DNA of 64,000 nucleotides from an uncultured Prevotellaceae bacterium (GTDB lineage Bacteria > Bacteroidota > Bacteroidia > Bacteroidales > Bacteroidaceae). The notes under the pieces were generated by a model. It did no database searches. It saw only the letters and a program-made list of their open reading frames with translations, and had not been told where the DNA came from. Both the position numbers and the translations under genes were made by a program. This document shows positions 17,143 through 26,182 of the stretch, one piece after another. The DNA lies in assembly GCA_900316315.1 (NCBI GenBank), contig ONCK01000007.1:1-64000 (forward strand), written 5' to 3'. Within the stretch, counting starts at the first letter, position 1, and each line of letters opens with the position of its first letter.

Positions 17143-17748
17143 ATGAAATTCACCCAGCTCGCTCAACCCATCTTTGAAGCCGCCATCCGCGACTACCATA
17201 AGACAGACAACGTCGACACACCTATCGCAAATCCCTACCAACCGGGAACCATCCAGTATGATCTCTATCTCAAAGCGTGGATAGACACCGTACAGTGGCA
17301 CTTTGAGGATCTCATCCGTGATCCCGAGATTGAGCCCAAGGCTGCTGTGGCGCTCAAGCGCCGCATCGACAAGAGCAATCAGGACCGCACCGACCTCGTA
17401 GAGCGCATCGACAGCTACTTCCTCACGCTCTACCGCGACGTCAAGCCTCTGCCCAATGCGACCATCAATACCGAGAGTCCCGCCTGGGCCATCGACCGCC
17501 TCTGCATCCTCGCGCTCAAGATCTACCATATGCGCGAGCAAGCCGAGCGTCAGGACGCCAGCGATGAGCACCGCGCCAAGTGCCAAGCCAAGCTCAATGT
17601 CCTCCTCGAGCAGCAGCGCGACTTGACAGGAGCCATCGACACGTTGCTCGACGATATCCAGGCTGGACGCAAGTATATGAAGGTCTACAAGCAGATGAAG
17701 ATGTACAACGACGCCGATACCAATCCCGTACTCTACGGCAAGAAATAA
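17143..17748 (+). CDS. DUF4254 family protein
   Basis: 201 residues, no signal peptide or membrane segment. Predicted all-helical, with many charged residues. Recognisable DUF4254 features: an N-terminal QPIFEAAIRDYHKTD block, QWHFEDLIRDPEI, and LKRRIDKSNQDRTDLVERID in the middle. The family is widespread in Bacteroidetes and has no established function that I know of. It is a single-gene unit with its own promoter box and a strong terminator 26 bases after the stop. Confidence 0.8.
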   Translation: MKFTQLAQPIFEAAIRDYHKTDNVDTPIANPYQPGTIQYDLYLKAWIDTVQWHFEDLIRDPEIEPKAAVALKRRIDKSNQDRTDLVERIDSYFLTLYRDVKPLPNATINTESPAWAIDRLCILALKIYHMREQAERQDASDEHRAKCQAKLNVLLEQQRDLTGAIDTLLDDIQAGRKYMKVYKQMKMYNDADTNPVLYGKK

Positions 17749-17773
17749 AAATCTGCCTCGTCAGGAAATAATC

Positions 17774-17808
17774 CAGAGCCGCGAAGGACAAAAACCTTCG
17801 CGGCTCTG
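17774..17808. terminator. Bidirectional stem-loop between DUF4254 and the restriction enzyme gene
   Basis: A perfect 14-bp stem, CAGAGCCGCGAAGG / CCTTCGCGGCTCTG, around ACAAAAA, between convergent genes ending at 17748 and 17983. No long T-run on either side, so it may act as a transcript stabiliser as well. Confidence 0.75.
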
Positions 17809-17982
17809 ATGTCTTTAGCCCGGCAACGCCCACGAGGCAAACGCTCTGCCAACGAGTGCATTGCCCCTCCGACCCGCCAAATTGAAATGGCCTTTCTCAC
17901 TCTCCTCTCACTCCCAATGGAGTCAGCGCGGCAGTCTGCGGGATGGGGCGGACAGACAAAAGGGGATGTGCCAGAGACACAG

Positions 17983-20742
17983 CTAGTTCTCCTCCTTGAC
18001 GAGCGAAGCATACAGCTCAAAGAGCTTCGCCACGCATTCCGTCTCGCTCATCTTGACTGGGAAGCCGTAGGCTGCCATCACCGCCCGGTCATTGTCGCGA
18101 TGGGCCTCCAGGAGATCATACGGCATCAAGTTGGGATCGTACAGGTCGGCCAGCGAAGAGTCGGGGTAGTGCTTCCGCGCCTCCAGTATGGCCTGAGCCG
18201 TCTGTCCGATCTTCGCCTGCTGATCCGGCGTAGCCCCCGGCCAAGGGAAGTTGTTGTAGACCACATCTTTGCTGTAGCGGTAACGCATTTCCAGTCTGCC
18301 GCACACAGCCCGCATCCACGCCATGTGGACGTTGCTCTCCAAAATGCCAAAATGGTAGAGCGTGGCGGAAGGAATCAAGAAAACCAAATTACTTGCAAAT
18401 GTACCTTTAGGAATAAAGCCCATCGGCACATAGCGACGCTTCTCAGATGATGTTTCCGGGATTATAATAGAGTCGCCATCAGGCATATTTTCCACATGGA
18501 AGTGTGTGGGACGCTCTGCGAGCTTGCGAGTCCCGGCACTCTTGCTTTCTAGCCTCAACTGCTTGACATTCTTCACCCGCTCCAGGCACAAAGGCATCTC
18601 CGCTATTTCGTGAGGAGAGCAATCGCCGAGCCATAAACAGTATCGGGGTTTTTGGTGGATAAACTCTGCCGAACCATACCAGAGATGAAAGAACTGTGCA
18701 GCCTTCGGTTCCTTTTGGATGAAATCCTCCATCTCTTCCTTGGAAAATAAATAGTTGCCGCCATCAATAGGCTTATTGCCTATGCCTATCGTCGGTACGT
18801 CGCAAATCGGGCAACTCCGGCTATAGACAAAAGTATTTGAGGCATTAACCAAATAAGCATTGATATTGGAAACCTCTTGTTGCTGACCGTTATCATAAAT
18901 GACTTTCCTGCTGCGATTTAGATAGGAGAAGCTCACCACAACGACGTGGACATGAGCTTTAATACTCGCCTCGCTGTCCCACCGGAAAGTGCGGTGGGCA
19001 AAATTGATATGGATGCCTTCGTCAAACAGTGGCTTCCAAAGATTGGCTACTTGCTCGCCTTGCGAGATAGAGTTGGTTGATACCAGTGCGGCCTCAATCG
19101 CGGTGCCTCTCATATAGTCGGCCGCCCGTTTGTACCAAGCTCCTACATAATCGATGTTGCCCACATTTTTCCAGTCCTTCCCAAATACATCAAGCATATC
19201 GGCCTTTTGCGCTTCCGACATAAGGCGTGCGCCTACGAATGGCGGGTTTCCCATGATATAGTTGAGCCTTTCTTTCGGCACGACGCTTTCCCATGGGATG
19301 CACAGGGCATTGCCTTCCTTGATATTGGCATAGCTCTTCAGCGGCAAGAAGTCGATGTCGTGGTGGATGACACTCTCTGTCTCGGCGAGCATTTGGCTCT
19401 CGCTGATCCACAGGGCCGTGGTCGCTACAGTCACGGCAAAGTCGTTGATTTCGATGCCGTAAAATTGATTGATATTGACCTTGATGGGATTGGTAAAGGC
19501 ATCAAACGGCTCAATCGAGTAAATCTCACTGATTACTTCGTTCTCCAGACGACGCAGACTCAGATAGGTCTCAGTGAGGAAGTTGCCCGATCCGCAGGCG
19601 GGGTCAAAGAAGGTGAGCGAAGCCAGTTTGTCCTGAAAGTCATGGAGACGCTTGAGCCGCGCCTTGACGACGGATTCGCCCTTGACGCTCTCAAACTCCT
19701 GCTTGAGGCTGTCGAGGAAGAGCGGGTCAACGACTTTATGGATATTCTCGATGGATGTGTAGTGCATGCCCCCTTTGCGCCGGGTGTCGGGGTTGAGCGT
19801 GCTCTCAAATACGCCGCCGAAGATGGTGGGCGAGATTTGCGACCAATCGAAGTCGAGCGAGGCGTGACGCAGCAAGACGTCGCGGATCTCGTCGGTGAAG
19901 AGCGGGATATCAATCTCCTCGGCAAAGAGGCCGCCGTTGGTATAGGGGAAGGCGGCCAAGTCGGGGCGCATGTACTTGCTGCGCTTCTCCACCGGCGTAT
20001 TGAGCGTATCAAACAGGCGGAGCAGGGCATTGCGCATGGACATGGTATCGTATTGCTGCAAGTAGTCGTGAAACATATCCCGCTTGCCAAATATCCCGGC
20101 ATCCTCGGCATAGAGACAAAAGACCAACCTGACGCAGAGGATATTGAGGAAACGCATGGAGGAGGGGTCGGCGGGGTCGTACTCCTTGATGAAGGCGTCG
20201 TAGATGCGGCCGACGATCTCGCCGGCCTTCATGCTGACCTCCATCTCCTTCTTGGTATGCTCGCTGGTGGCGTCGACGAGAAATTGCAAGCGGTAGTAGT
20301 CGGTGCCGAGCTCGCTGAGGAGGATGCGCTGCGGCTCGCCGTTGGGATTCTCCATATCATAGACATCAAACTCTGAGAAATTGCAGGTCACAATCCACCG
20401 CGGCCGCTGTGAGTACGGGAGAGCTGCGGAGTAGCGCTGGGCTTGCTGGAAAGGCGTGAGCTTGACGCCGTCACTCTGGACAATGACCTTGCGAAGGTCT
20501 TTGCCCAGGGACTTCTGCTCTATCATGACATGGGTAGCCGGTATCATCACGTCGATAAACGACGTCTTGTCGAGTTGTACCTTGTCTTCAAACTCGACAT
20601 ACTCCGTCGGCTTGTCTATACCGTAGACATTGCCCAGAAGATCGAGCCAGAAGCGCTGACTCTCCCCTTTCTCATAGCCCTTGCCTTGCCACCGCTGGGC
20701 AAACTCCTTGGCAGCTTTCTGCTGTTGCTTCTCCGTATTCAT
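17983..20742 (-). CDS. MmeI-like (type IIL) restriction-modification enzyme
   Basis: 919 residues from the ATG at 20742. The longer frame starting at 20853 would span the promoter. Order of parts: helical N-terminus; a PD-(D/E)xK-like nuclease core with Asp64 (SFID) and Glu75-Gln-Lys77 (IEQK); a helical linker; methyltransferase motif I DPACGSGNF (380-388) and motif IV NPPF (499-502), as in adenine-N6 methyltransferases; then a target-recognition region (about 620-860) and C-terminal part. Single-chain enzymes of this kind cut and methylate with one specificity. No separate R, M or S gene is adjacent, so it is complete by itself. If the EQK site is inactive, it would be a solitary methyltransferase. 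Confidence 0.88.
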   Translation of the reverse strand: MNTEKQQQKAAKEFAQRWQGKGYEKGESQRFWLDLLGNVYGIDKPTEYVEFEDKVQLDKTSFIDVMIPATHVMIEQKSLGKDLRKVIVQSDGVKLTPFQQAQRYSAALPYSQRPRWIVTCNFSEFDVYDMENPNGEPQRILLSELGTDYYRLQFLVDATSEHTKKEMEVSMKAGEIVGRIYDAFIKEYDPADPSSMRFLNILCVRLVFCLYAEDAGIFGKRDMFHDYLQQYDTMSMRNALLRLFDTLNTPVEKRSKYMRPDLAAFPYTNGGLFAEEIDIPLFTDEIRDVLLRHASLDFDWSQISPTIFGGVFESTLNPDTRRKGGMHYTSIENIHKVVDPLFLDSLKQEFESVKGESVVKARLKRLHDFQDKLASLTFFDPACGSGNFLTETYLSLRRLENEVISEIYSIEPFDAFTNPIKVNINQFYGIEINDFAVTVATTALWISESQMLAETESVIHHDIDFLPLKSYANIKEGNALCIPWESVVPKERLNYIMGNPPFVGARLMSEAQKADMLDVFGKDWKNVGNIDYVGAWYKRAADYMRGTAIEAALVSTNSISQGEQVANLWKPLFDEGIHINFAHRTFRWDSEASIKAHVHVVVVSFSYLNRSRKVIYDNGQQQEVSNINAYLVNASNTFVYSRSCPICDVPTIGIGNKPIDGGNYLFSKEEMEDFIQKEPKAAQFFHLWYGSAEFIHQKPRYCLWLGDCSPHEIAEMPLCLERVKNVKQLRLESKSAGTRKLAERPTHFHVENMPDGDSIIIPETSSEKRRYVPMGFIPKGTFASNLVFLIPSATLYHFGILESNVHMAWMRAVCGRLEMRYRYSKDVVYNNFPWPGATPDQQAKIGQTAQAILEARKHYPDSSLADLYDPNLMPYDLLEAHRDNDRAVMAAYGFPVKMSETECVAKLFELYASLVKEEN

Positions 20743-20765
20743 CGCTGATATTTTGCTTTTACTTA

Positions 20766-20797
20766 CAAAGATAGCGCAAGCCTGCGGAGCGGGCAAA
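20766..20797 (-). promoter_or_regulatory. Promoter of the MmeI-like enzyme gene
   Basis: On the reverse strand TTTG (20794-20797), a 20-base spacer, then TATCTTTG (20766-20773), 23 bases before the ATG at 20742. A full consensus match; it decides the start codon. Confidence 0.8.
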
Positions 20798-21110
20798 GGG
20801 AAGCGGGCAATTTTATGGAGGAACCCTGCTGTACGGTATGCCTTCTCCCCCACCTCTTGGACTATAGCCGAAGAGACGGGAGACGAGCCGTGCCGCGCTC
20901 TGCAAGGGGAGGTGTAAGCGCGTCCAGCTATCGGGGAGTCTGCGGAACAACAACCGGACTAGTCCCCGCTACCGGCCTGACAGATATCAGGCCGGCAAGC
21001 CAACGGCGTACGACAACTGGAAAAGACTTTTCTCCAATCGCCCCTTTGCCGTACTCGAGACGCCGCAAGGCCGCCACCGCTCTCGCTCGCGCCAAGCGCA
21101 CATATACAAG
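20798..21110. other. Gene-free stretch between restriction enzyme and nucleotidyltransferase
   Basis: GC-rich, about 310 bases. Only short overlapping ORFs of implausible composition (Arg/Ser/Thr-rich). Nothing recognised. Confidence 0.45.
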
Positions 21111-21140
21111 AAAAAGCCACCTGGACAAGGTCCAGATGGC
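21111..21140 (-). terminator. Terminator after the nucleotidyltransferase gene
   Basis: The reverse strand reads GCCATCTGGAC-CTT-GTCCAGGTGGC followed by TTTTTC: an 11-base stem with one mismatch and a T-run, 45 bases past the stop at 21185. Confidence 0.85.
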
Positions 21141-21184
21141 TTGATGCGTATCATTTTGCTGCCCGAGCGGCAGCAACTGGGAGA

Positions 21185-22102
21185 CTAGAAGAGCTTATTG
21201 GGATAGATACCCTTGTCGACAAGCTCCTTGAACTTGGCGACAGTAGCGGGGCGATCTTCAGGATAAGTGACGCCAAACCATTTGCTCGTGGTGTCGAGCA
21301 CCTCAACGCTGGCGGTGCCGTCCTTGATCAGCTTGTCGACCAGCAGGGGAATGAAGAACTCGGCCTTAAGGTTGGTCTTGGTGCTCTCAAGTCCGAGGAA
21401 ATACTTGAAGTAGTCCTCGCTGTGCTTGAAATAGTCGGGGGTGAAACCCCAGAAGTTCATGCTGACAGGCGTCGTATCGGCGATAGGGGTCCATGTCTCG
21501 CCGTCGTCTTCGAGATACTTCACCTGGCCGTCGGCCTTGCGCTCGATCTTGGTGCGCTCAACTACGCTCTGCAGATGATGATTGCTGTCGGTGCCGCAGA
21601 TACCACGGCTTACTGTACCGCTCTCGCTCAGGGTGTTGCCTACGCGGAAGCCGACCATGGCGTACTTGCCGGTACTGCCTTCGGGCAGGCTGCTGAGAAA
21701 TTTGCCCATGACCTCAAAAGACTCGCGTCCGTAGAAGTCGTCGCAGTTGACTACGGCGAAGGGCTCGTGGATAACGGGCTCGCCCATCATCAGGGCGTGG
21801 TTGGTACCCCAGGGCTTCTGACGTCCCTCGGGAACAGTGAAGCCTGCGGGAATCTTGTCAATGCTCTGAAAGACGACTTCGACGGGCAGATGACCCTCGT
21901 ACTTGCTGACGACCTTCTCTCTGAAGTCCTTCTCAAAATCCTTACGGATGACGAAGACCAGCTTGCCAAATCCAGCATGGATAGCATCGTAGATAGAGTA
22001 GTCCATAATGGTCTCACCATTGGGGCCAAGGCCGTCCAGCTGCTTCAAGCCGCCGTACCGACTGCCCATTCCGGCAGCCAGGAGAAATAGTGTTGGTTTC
22101 AT
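21185..22102 (-). CDS. Sugar-phosphate nucleotidyltransferase-like protein
   Basis: 305 residues. The N-terminus LFLLAAGMGSRYGGLKQLD is the nucleotidyltransferase signature (GxGxR with downstream Lys), and VNCDDFYG holds the metal-binding aspartates. ANH/TNHALMMGE and FFIPLLVDKLI follow the pattern of NDP-hexose pyrophosphorylases. It would couple a nucleoside triphosphate with a sugar-1-phosphate in the cytoplasm; the exact sugar and nucleotide cannot be read from the sequence. It is a stand-alone gene with a TATCTTTG box 43 bases upstream and its own terminator. Confidence 0.85.
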   Translation of the reverse strand: MKPTLFLLAAGMGSRYGGLKQLDGLGPNGETIMDYSIYDAIHAGFGKLVFVIRKDFEKDFREKVVSKYEGHLPVEVVFQSIDKIPAGFTVPEGRQKPWGTNHALMMGEPVIHEPFAVVNCDDFYGRESFEVMGKFLSSLPEGSTGKYAMVGFRVGNTLSESGTVSRGICGTDSNHHLQSVVERTKIERKADGQVKYLEDDGETWTPIADTTPVSMNFWGFTPDYFKHSEDYFKYFLGLESTKTNLKAEFFIPLLVDKLIKDGTASVEVLDTTSKWFGVTYPEDRPATVAKFKELVDKGIYPNKLF

Positions 22103-22144
22103 AGTGTATCTTTATTGGATATCTTGTATTCGCGTACTGTGTTA

Positions 22145-22152
22145 CAAAGATA
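22145..22152 (-). promoter_or_regulatory. -7 box TATCTTTG before the nucleotidyltransferase gene
   Basis: The reverse strand reads TATCTTTG, about 43 bases before the start at 22102. Confidence 0.5.
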
Positions 22153-22287
22153 CAAATAAGTGCTTACAAAGACTTCAAGAGGGCAGTGCTTTTTCTCTTT
22201 TCCGGTCTTGTCGGGCGCAAAAGGCCTCCTCAACGGCAGAGCCTCGCAGCAGCAGGGGCCGCGGGCACAAGCCCATCCTATAAAACC

Positions 22288-22336
22288 CCTTCGAGCTCCG
22301 CGACTGTCGGTCATGAGACAACGCGGAGCTCGAAGG
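22288..22336 (-). terminator. Terminator of the T9SS core operon
   Basis: CCTTCGAGCTCCGCG (22288-22302) and CGCGGAGCTCGAAGG (22322-22336) form a perfect 15-bp stem, 18 bases after the porN stop; GGTTTTATAGG follows on the reverse strand. Confidence 0.8.
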
Positions 22337-22354
22337 ATAAATCTCGTAAAAGGT

Positions 22355-23431
22355 CTAGTGGCGCTGACGCCGTACGCTGTATGTCGGACGCGAGCTGCTG
22401 GCGCCTGAACTCTTCTGCCGCTTCAGCTGGCTGCGCGAACTGTTGGATTCAACCTCGCGCTTACTCTTACTACGCTTGGCCGACACGGTCTTGGAGCCCT
22501 TGTCCTTGGCCGCAAGTAGGGAGTCCTGAGCTGCCTGCTGGGCCGCAAGGCGCTTAATCGTGGTCGAGTCGGTCCCCCATACGTGGTCCTGGAAGGTAGT
22601 CAGCTCTTTCTCAATACGCTTCTGCTCCTTGACCATATCGGAGTCGGTCTTGCAGTAGTTGGCCAGCACCTTACCCTGAAGGTTGTTGGTCTTGTAGATC
22701 TTGCCTTCGTACTGATTGGTCGTAAAGTAGTCATCGGCCGAAATGGTCGCGGCATTGTTGTAATTGCTGCCATTGAGACTGAGCTTGGCAAGGTAAGGAG
22801 CCACGTCGCTGTACTTAACCCAGAAGAGAGGAGTGCTTACGGGATTGACCTCAAACTCATCTACCACGCGCCTCACAGGACAGAGAGCGACAGGCTGGGT
22901 ATGGAAGGTCGCAGTATGCTGGTCAAAATAGGTCGACTCCTTGATGTAGTAGAGCGTGACCTCGTTGGAGGGAATGTCGCTGTCCTCTATACGGTAGCTA
23001 CCGTTCTTCTCTTGATAGCGGATATGGTTGCGGTCGAGGAAGTCCTTGCGCTGTACCTGATTGGAGGCGCGGAAGTCCTCGTTGCCGTCGATCGTATAGT
23101 TGTAGACCGTAATCTGTCGCCGCATCATCAACTTAAAGAGATAGGTGAAGAGATTCATCCGGTCGCCCTGGGGCTCCTCTGGATAGTAGAGCACGGCATT
23201 GCGGTCCTTGGTGAGATCCAGGACACGATAGATGTCGCGGCGCCAAGACACATCTTCGGGCATGTCCATGGCAGAGGGGAACTCAAGCTGAGCACGCTCC
23301 GACACGGTCGCGGTCTTGGCGGACGACTGCGTCGCTGCCTTGCGGGCGGCCTCACGCTGGCGCGCAAGGGGCTGCGCGACGGCGGGGATGGTGAGGAGCG
23401 CTATGAGGGTCAGTAAAAATGTACGTTTCAT
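22355..23431 (-). CDS. porN: T9SS periplasmic ring protein PorN (GldN)
   Basis: 358 residues. Signal peptide MKRTFLLTLIALLTIPAVA. The middle (about 55-290) has the GldN/PorN pattern: MPEDVSWRRDIYRVLDLTKDRNAVLYYP, MNLFTYLFKLM, IKESTYFD, and VCPVRR-like ALCPVRRVVDEF. PorN forms the periplasmic ring with lipoprotein PorK and contacts PorM. It is last in the porPKLMN operon and is followed by a strong terminator. The final 60 residues form a basic, Ser/Lys/Arg-rich tail (SAKRSKSKREVES... SVRRQRH) that looks disordered. Confidence 0.95.
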   Translation of the reverse strand: MKRTFLLTLIALLTIPAVAQPLARQREAARKAATQSSAKTATVSERAQLEFPSAMDMPEDVSWRRDIYRVLDLTKDRNAVLYYPEEPQGDRMNLFTYLFKLMMRRQITVYNYTIDGNEDFRASNQVQRKDFLDRNHIRYQEKNGSYRIEDSDIPSNEVTLYYIKESTYFDQHTATFHTQPVALCPVRRVVDEFEVNPVSTPLFWVKYSDVAPYLAKLSLNGSNYNNAATISADDYFTTNQYEGKIYKTNNLQGKVLANYCKTDSDMVKEQKRIEKELTTFQDHVWGTDSTTIKRLAAQQAAQDSLLAAKDKGSKTVSAKRSKSKREVESNSSRSQLKRQKSSGASSSRPTYSVRRQRH

Positions 23432-23469
23432 CTTGCTTTGCTATTATGCTGGTTGCAGCTTATTAGTTT

Positions 23470-25095
23470 TTATCTTACGATGACTTCGAGAGACTGAGGG
23501 AGTGTGCGGGTGGTACCGTCGGGTCCCGTAGCCGTGACATGGTTGATGTAGAAGCGCCGACCGCCACGCAGACTACGGAAGATCTGGCGCTGGCGCGCAG
23601 TAAATTTGTCGCTGTTGGAGACCTCCGGGATGGCATTGCCCATGTTGTCAAAGAATACCGTTTGGAAACTCGTGACGTGGAACTTTATATTGAGCAGACC
23701 GTCATCGATAGCCGCCCCGATACCGTCCACACTGAGAAGGGTCGACTTGGAGAAGCCGCGGCCGCCGAGGTACTTGGTGGGATTGCCTTTGTCGTCGGTG
23801 TAGGCGATGAATGCAGTCGGGTCGGGCAGACGGCGTACCCGGAAGGTGAAGGCTCCCATGCGCTGCATGCCGCCTGACTGACTAGGCGAACTGATGGTGA
23901 TGGTCGCATCGGCGCCCACCTTGGTCGGACGAGCGATGTACTTGCCCGGGCCTACGGGCTGCAGAGTGCCGCCCGTCATGGTAGCGACGATACGATTGGA
24001 CGGTATACCGGGCACGGAGACACTTATAGGATTGTTGTAGCCGGCATAGAGCACATTCATCAGATCTGCGCTGACGGTGGCCGAAGGCGCAATGACGGTG
24101 TACTTTTGCTCAAACTTGCGGCTCACTATTGCTCCGCTGGCATCGGTCATCTCTATGTGTCCGGCCAGAGTAAAGTCGCCCGTCTTGCCGCAGTTGACCT
24201 CGTAGAGGCCGTTGCGCAGGCCTACCTGGCGATTGCCTATGAAGATGCGCGGCTCTTGCGTCGTGTCGACGGCGGCCATGATGATGCGCGCGCTGAATTT
24301 GCCACCCTGGACGATAGTCTGTGCGTTGGGCACGACGTATGCGTTGAGCTGGTTGACACGTACGTCTTTGAGATCCACATTCTTGACCAGCGTGTGGAGG
24401 ACTTCTCCCTCGGCATAGCGTATATCACTCTGCAGCTTGGTAAGCAGGGTCGTCGCTGCGGCTGCAGGAGTATTCTCAAACATATACTCAATCCAGTTTT
24501 TGCCCATGAGTACATTCTTGCGGGGGACTTTCGTGCTGAGATTGCCGCTGATGATCTCGCGCTGCACGGGGTCTGTGATGAACTGCAGGATGCGTTGGCG
24601 ATAGTCGTTGACGGCATTGTAGAGCTTGCGGCCTTGGCCGGTGCCGGGGGCGAGCATCACATGAGAGGCGGCTTCGAGGTCATCCTTATTCTGTATATTA
24701 TTGATATCTCCGTCTTCTCCATCGGCCTCCCTGACGATAGCAATCTTGAGGACCTGTGCATAGTCGTAGAGGGAGTCGCTCATGCGCTTGACATAGATGG
24801 CCTTTTCGTACCACTCCTTGACCTTGGCAGGATTGGCCTTCATCTGGGCATCAAAGTCGGCATAGAGCGCATTGTTTTGTTTGGACGAATTGTTGGTAGA
24901 CCGGTTGAGGCTGTTCTCCACGAGCGTGAATCCATTGAGCACATCGGGAGATACATTGAGCGCCAGCATGGCCAGGAGGACGATATACATAAGGTTAATC
25001 ATCTTCTGGCGAGGCGAGACCGGCCGACGCTGGATGTGCGTATGCTTGGTCTCGGAGACGGAGGCCTGCTGGCTATTGTTTACTTCTTCGGGCAT
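23470..25095 (-). CDS. porM: T9SS inner-membrane/periplasmic shaft protein PorM (GldM)
   Basis: 541 residues. A short cytosolic N-terminus (MPEEVNNSQQ..., RRPVSPRQKMINLMY), one transmembrane helix (MYIVLLAMLALNVSPDVL, about 36-53), then a long periplasmic part rich in beta structure with the GldM domains (LMGKNWIEYMFE, AYVVPNAQTIVQGG, SVSVPGIPSNRI). PorM pairs with PorL to make the proton-driven motor of the type IX system and reaches the PorKN ring. 48 bases separate it from porL and 38 from porN, in keeping with one operon. Confidence 0.96.
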   Translation of the reverse strand: MPEEVNNSQQASVSETKHTHIQRRPVSPRQKMINLMYIVLLAMLALNVSPDVLNGFTLVENSLNRSTNNSSKQNNALYADFDAQMKANPAKVKEWYEKAIYVKRMSDSLYDYAQVLKIAIVREADGEDGDINNIQNKDDLEAASHVMLAPGTGQGRKLYNAVNDYRQRILQFITDPVQREIISGNLSTKVPRKNVLMGKNWIEYMFENTPAAAATTLLTKLQSDIRYAEGEVLHTLVKNVDLKDVRVNQLNAYVVPNAQTIVQGGKFSARIIMAAVDTTQEPRIFIGNRQVGLRNGLYEVNCGKTGDFTLAGHIEMTDASGAIVSRKFEQKYTVIAPSATVSADLMNVLYAGYNNPISVSVPGIPSNRIVATMTGGTLQPVGPGKYIARPTKVGADATITISSPSQSGGMQRMGAFTFRVRRLPDPTAFIAYTDDKGNPTKYLGGRGFSKSTLLSVDGIGAAIDDGLLNIKFHVTSFQTVFFDNMGNAIPEVSNSDKFTARQRQIFRSLRGGRRFYINHVTATGPDGTTRTLPQSLEVIVR

Positions 25096-25143
25096 AGTCG
25101 TGTGTTGTCTTTGCGCTATCGTAATGCATCAGGCGCCTTGCTC

Positions 25144-26112
25144 TCAGCTCTCGGGCTGAGGTGCGGCATTCTTCATATTGACGGTAAGCGCCTTAATCAT
25201 ACGTGCATAGATGGCATTGAGGTCTTCAATCTGCTGGGCCATCTTGCGTGTCTGCTCGTTGATTTGGTCAATCGAGCCGACTTGCTGGCTGATGCTCTTG
25301 AGCTGGAGCTCGTAGACGGTATTGATACCTGTGAGGGTGCGGTTGAGATTGGTCATCTCCTCGCTGTCGGTTGTGAGGCGTGCGCTCTGCTTCTCTACGC
25401 GGTCGAGGGTCTCTGTGAGGAGCTTGAGCTTCTCTACATACTGCTGGCTGGCTTCCTCCATCTCGGGAGTCATAGAGGCCTGAGCGCGTTTGAGGAGCTC
25501 CTCATTGGCCATGCGTATGATATCTGCCAAGTTGGTAGCCGTGATGCCTGCTCCGGCGGCTGCCTGCTGCAAGCCGGCGCTGAGAGTGGGCTGGGCCTCA
25601 CCCTCTGACGTACTTGTCTCTGCTCCGCTTGTCAACTCACTGGGTGCAAGCGCTCCGCTGCCACCTATGATGATCGTAGAGCCTGCACTGACGCCACTGA
25701 CACCGGCTCCGGCTGCTGCACCGCTGCTCTGGCCTGCTGCGCCTGCGACACTGCCACCACCCAAGATGACAGATCCTCCCGCCGGATGAGATGCAGTAGT
25801 TACAGTCTCGCTGCTGTCGCTGTCAGCATCGGCAGCTGCAATCTCCGCCAGGGTCTCGTTGGTCAGTTCACGCGACTCGTCGCTCTTGTTGAACGGACGG
25901 TCAAATGCCGAGATGAAAAATACGAAGACCTCAGTGCCCATACCGATATAGAGCATGAGATTGGCGAGAGGCAAGTGAGTCAGTTTGAAGAGCGCACCGA
26001 GGATGACGATGGATGCGCCCCAGCTGTATGCATAGTTGAGAAAGGTCTGGCCGGGCACGCTGTCCATCCAGCGCTGCATACGTCCGACAAAGTTTAGCTT
26101 GGAAGCTTTCAT
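25144..26112 (-). CDS. porL: T9SS inner-membrane motor protein PorL (GldL)
   Basis: 322 residues. Two transmembrane helices (about 25-43 and 48-70). The second contains Glu61 in YIGMGTEVFVFF, at the place of the glutamate that in GldL/PorL is needed for proton-driven motor action. Residues about 100-170 form a Gly/Ala/Ser-rich low-complexity linker (GGGSVAGAAG, SAGSTIIIGG), followed by a cytoplasmic coiled-coil-like C-terminal domain (EEASQQYVEKLKLLTETLDRVEK...). Operon neighbours are porK and porM. Confidence 0.95.
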   Translation of the reverse strand: MKASKLNFVGRMQRWMDSVPGQTFLNYAYSWGASIVILGALFKLTHLPLANLMLYIGMGTEVFVFFISAFDRPFNKSDESRELTNETLAEIAAADADSDSSETVTTASHPAGGSVILGGGSVAGAAGQSSGAAAGAGVSGVSAGSTIIIGGSGALAPSELTSGAETSTSEGEAQPTLSAGLQQAAAGAGITATNLADIIRMANEELLKRAQASMTPEMEEASQQYVEKLKLLTETLDRVEKQSARLTTDSEEMTNLNRTLTGINTVYELQLKSISQQVGSIDQINEQTRKMAQQIEDLNAIYARMIKALTVNMKNAAPQPES

Positions 26113-26182
26113 GTGGATAGGTCTATGTGATATTGGCAGCTCCGGGGCTGCCGGTGTATTTTATTGATGTATGAGAAATAGA

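Noticed and set aside
24106-25608. 500-codon + strand ORF opposite porM/porL
   Set aside because: It crosses the porM-porL junction on the opposite strand and has no recognisable domain.
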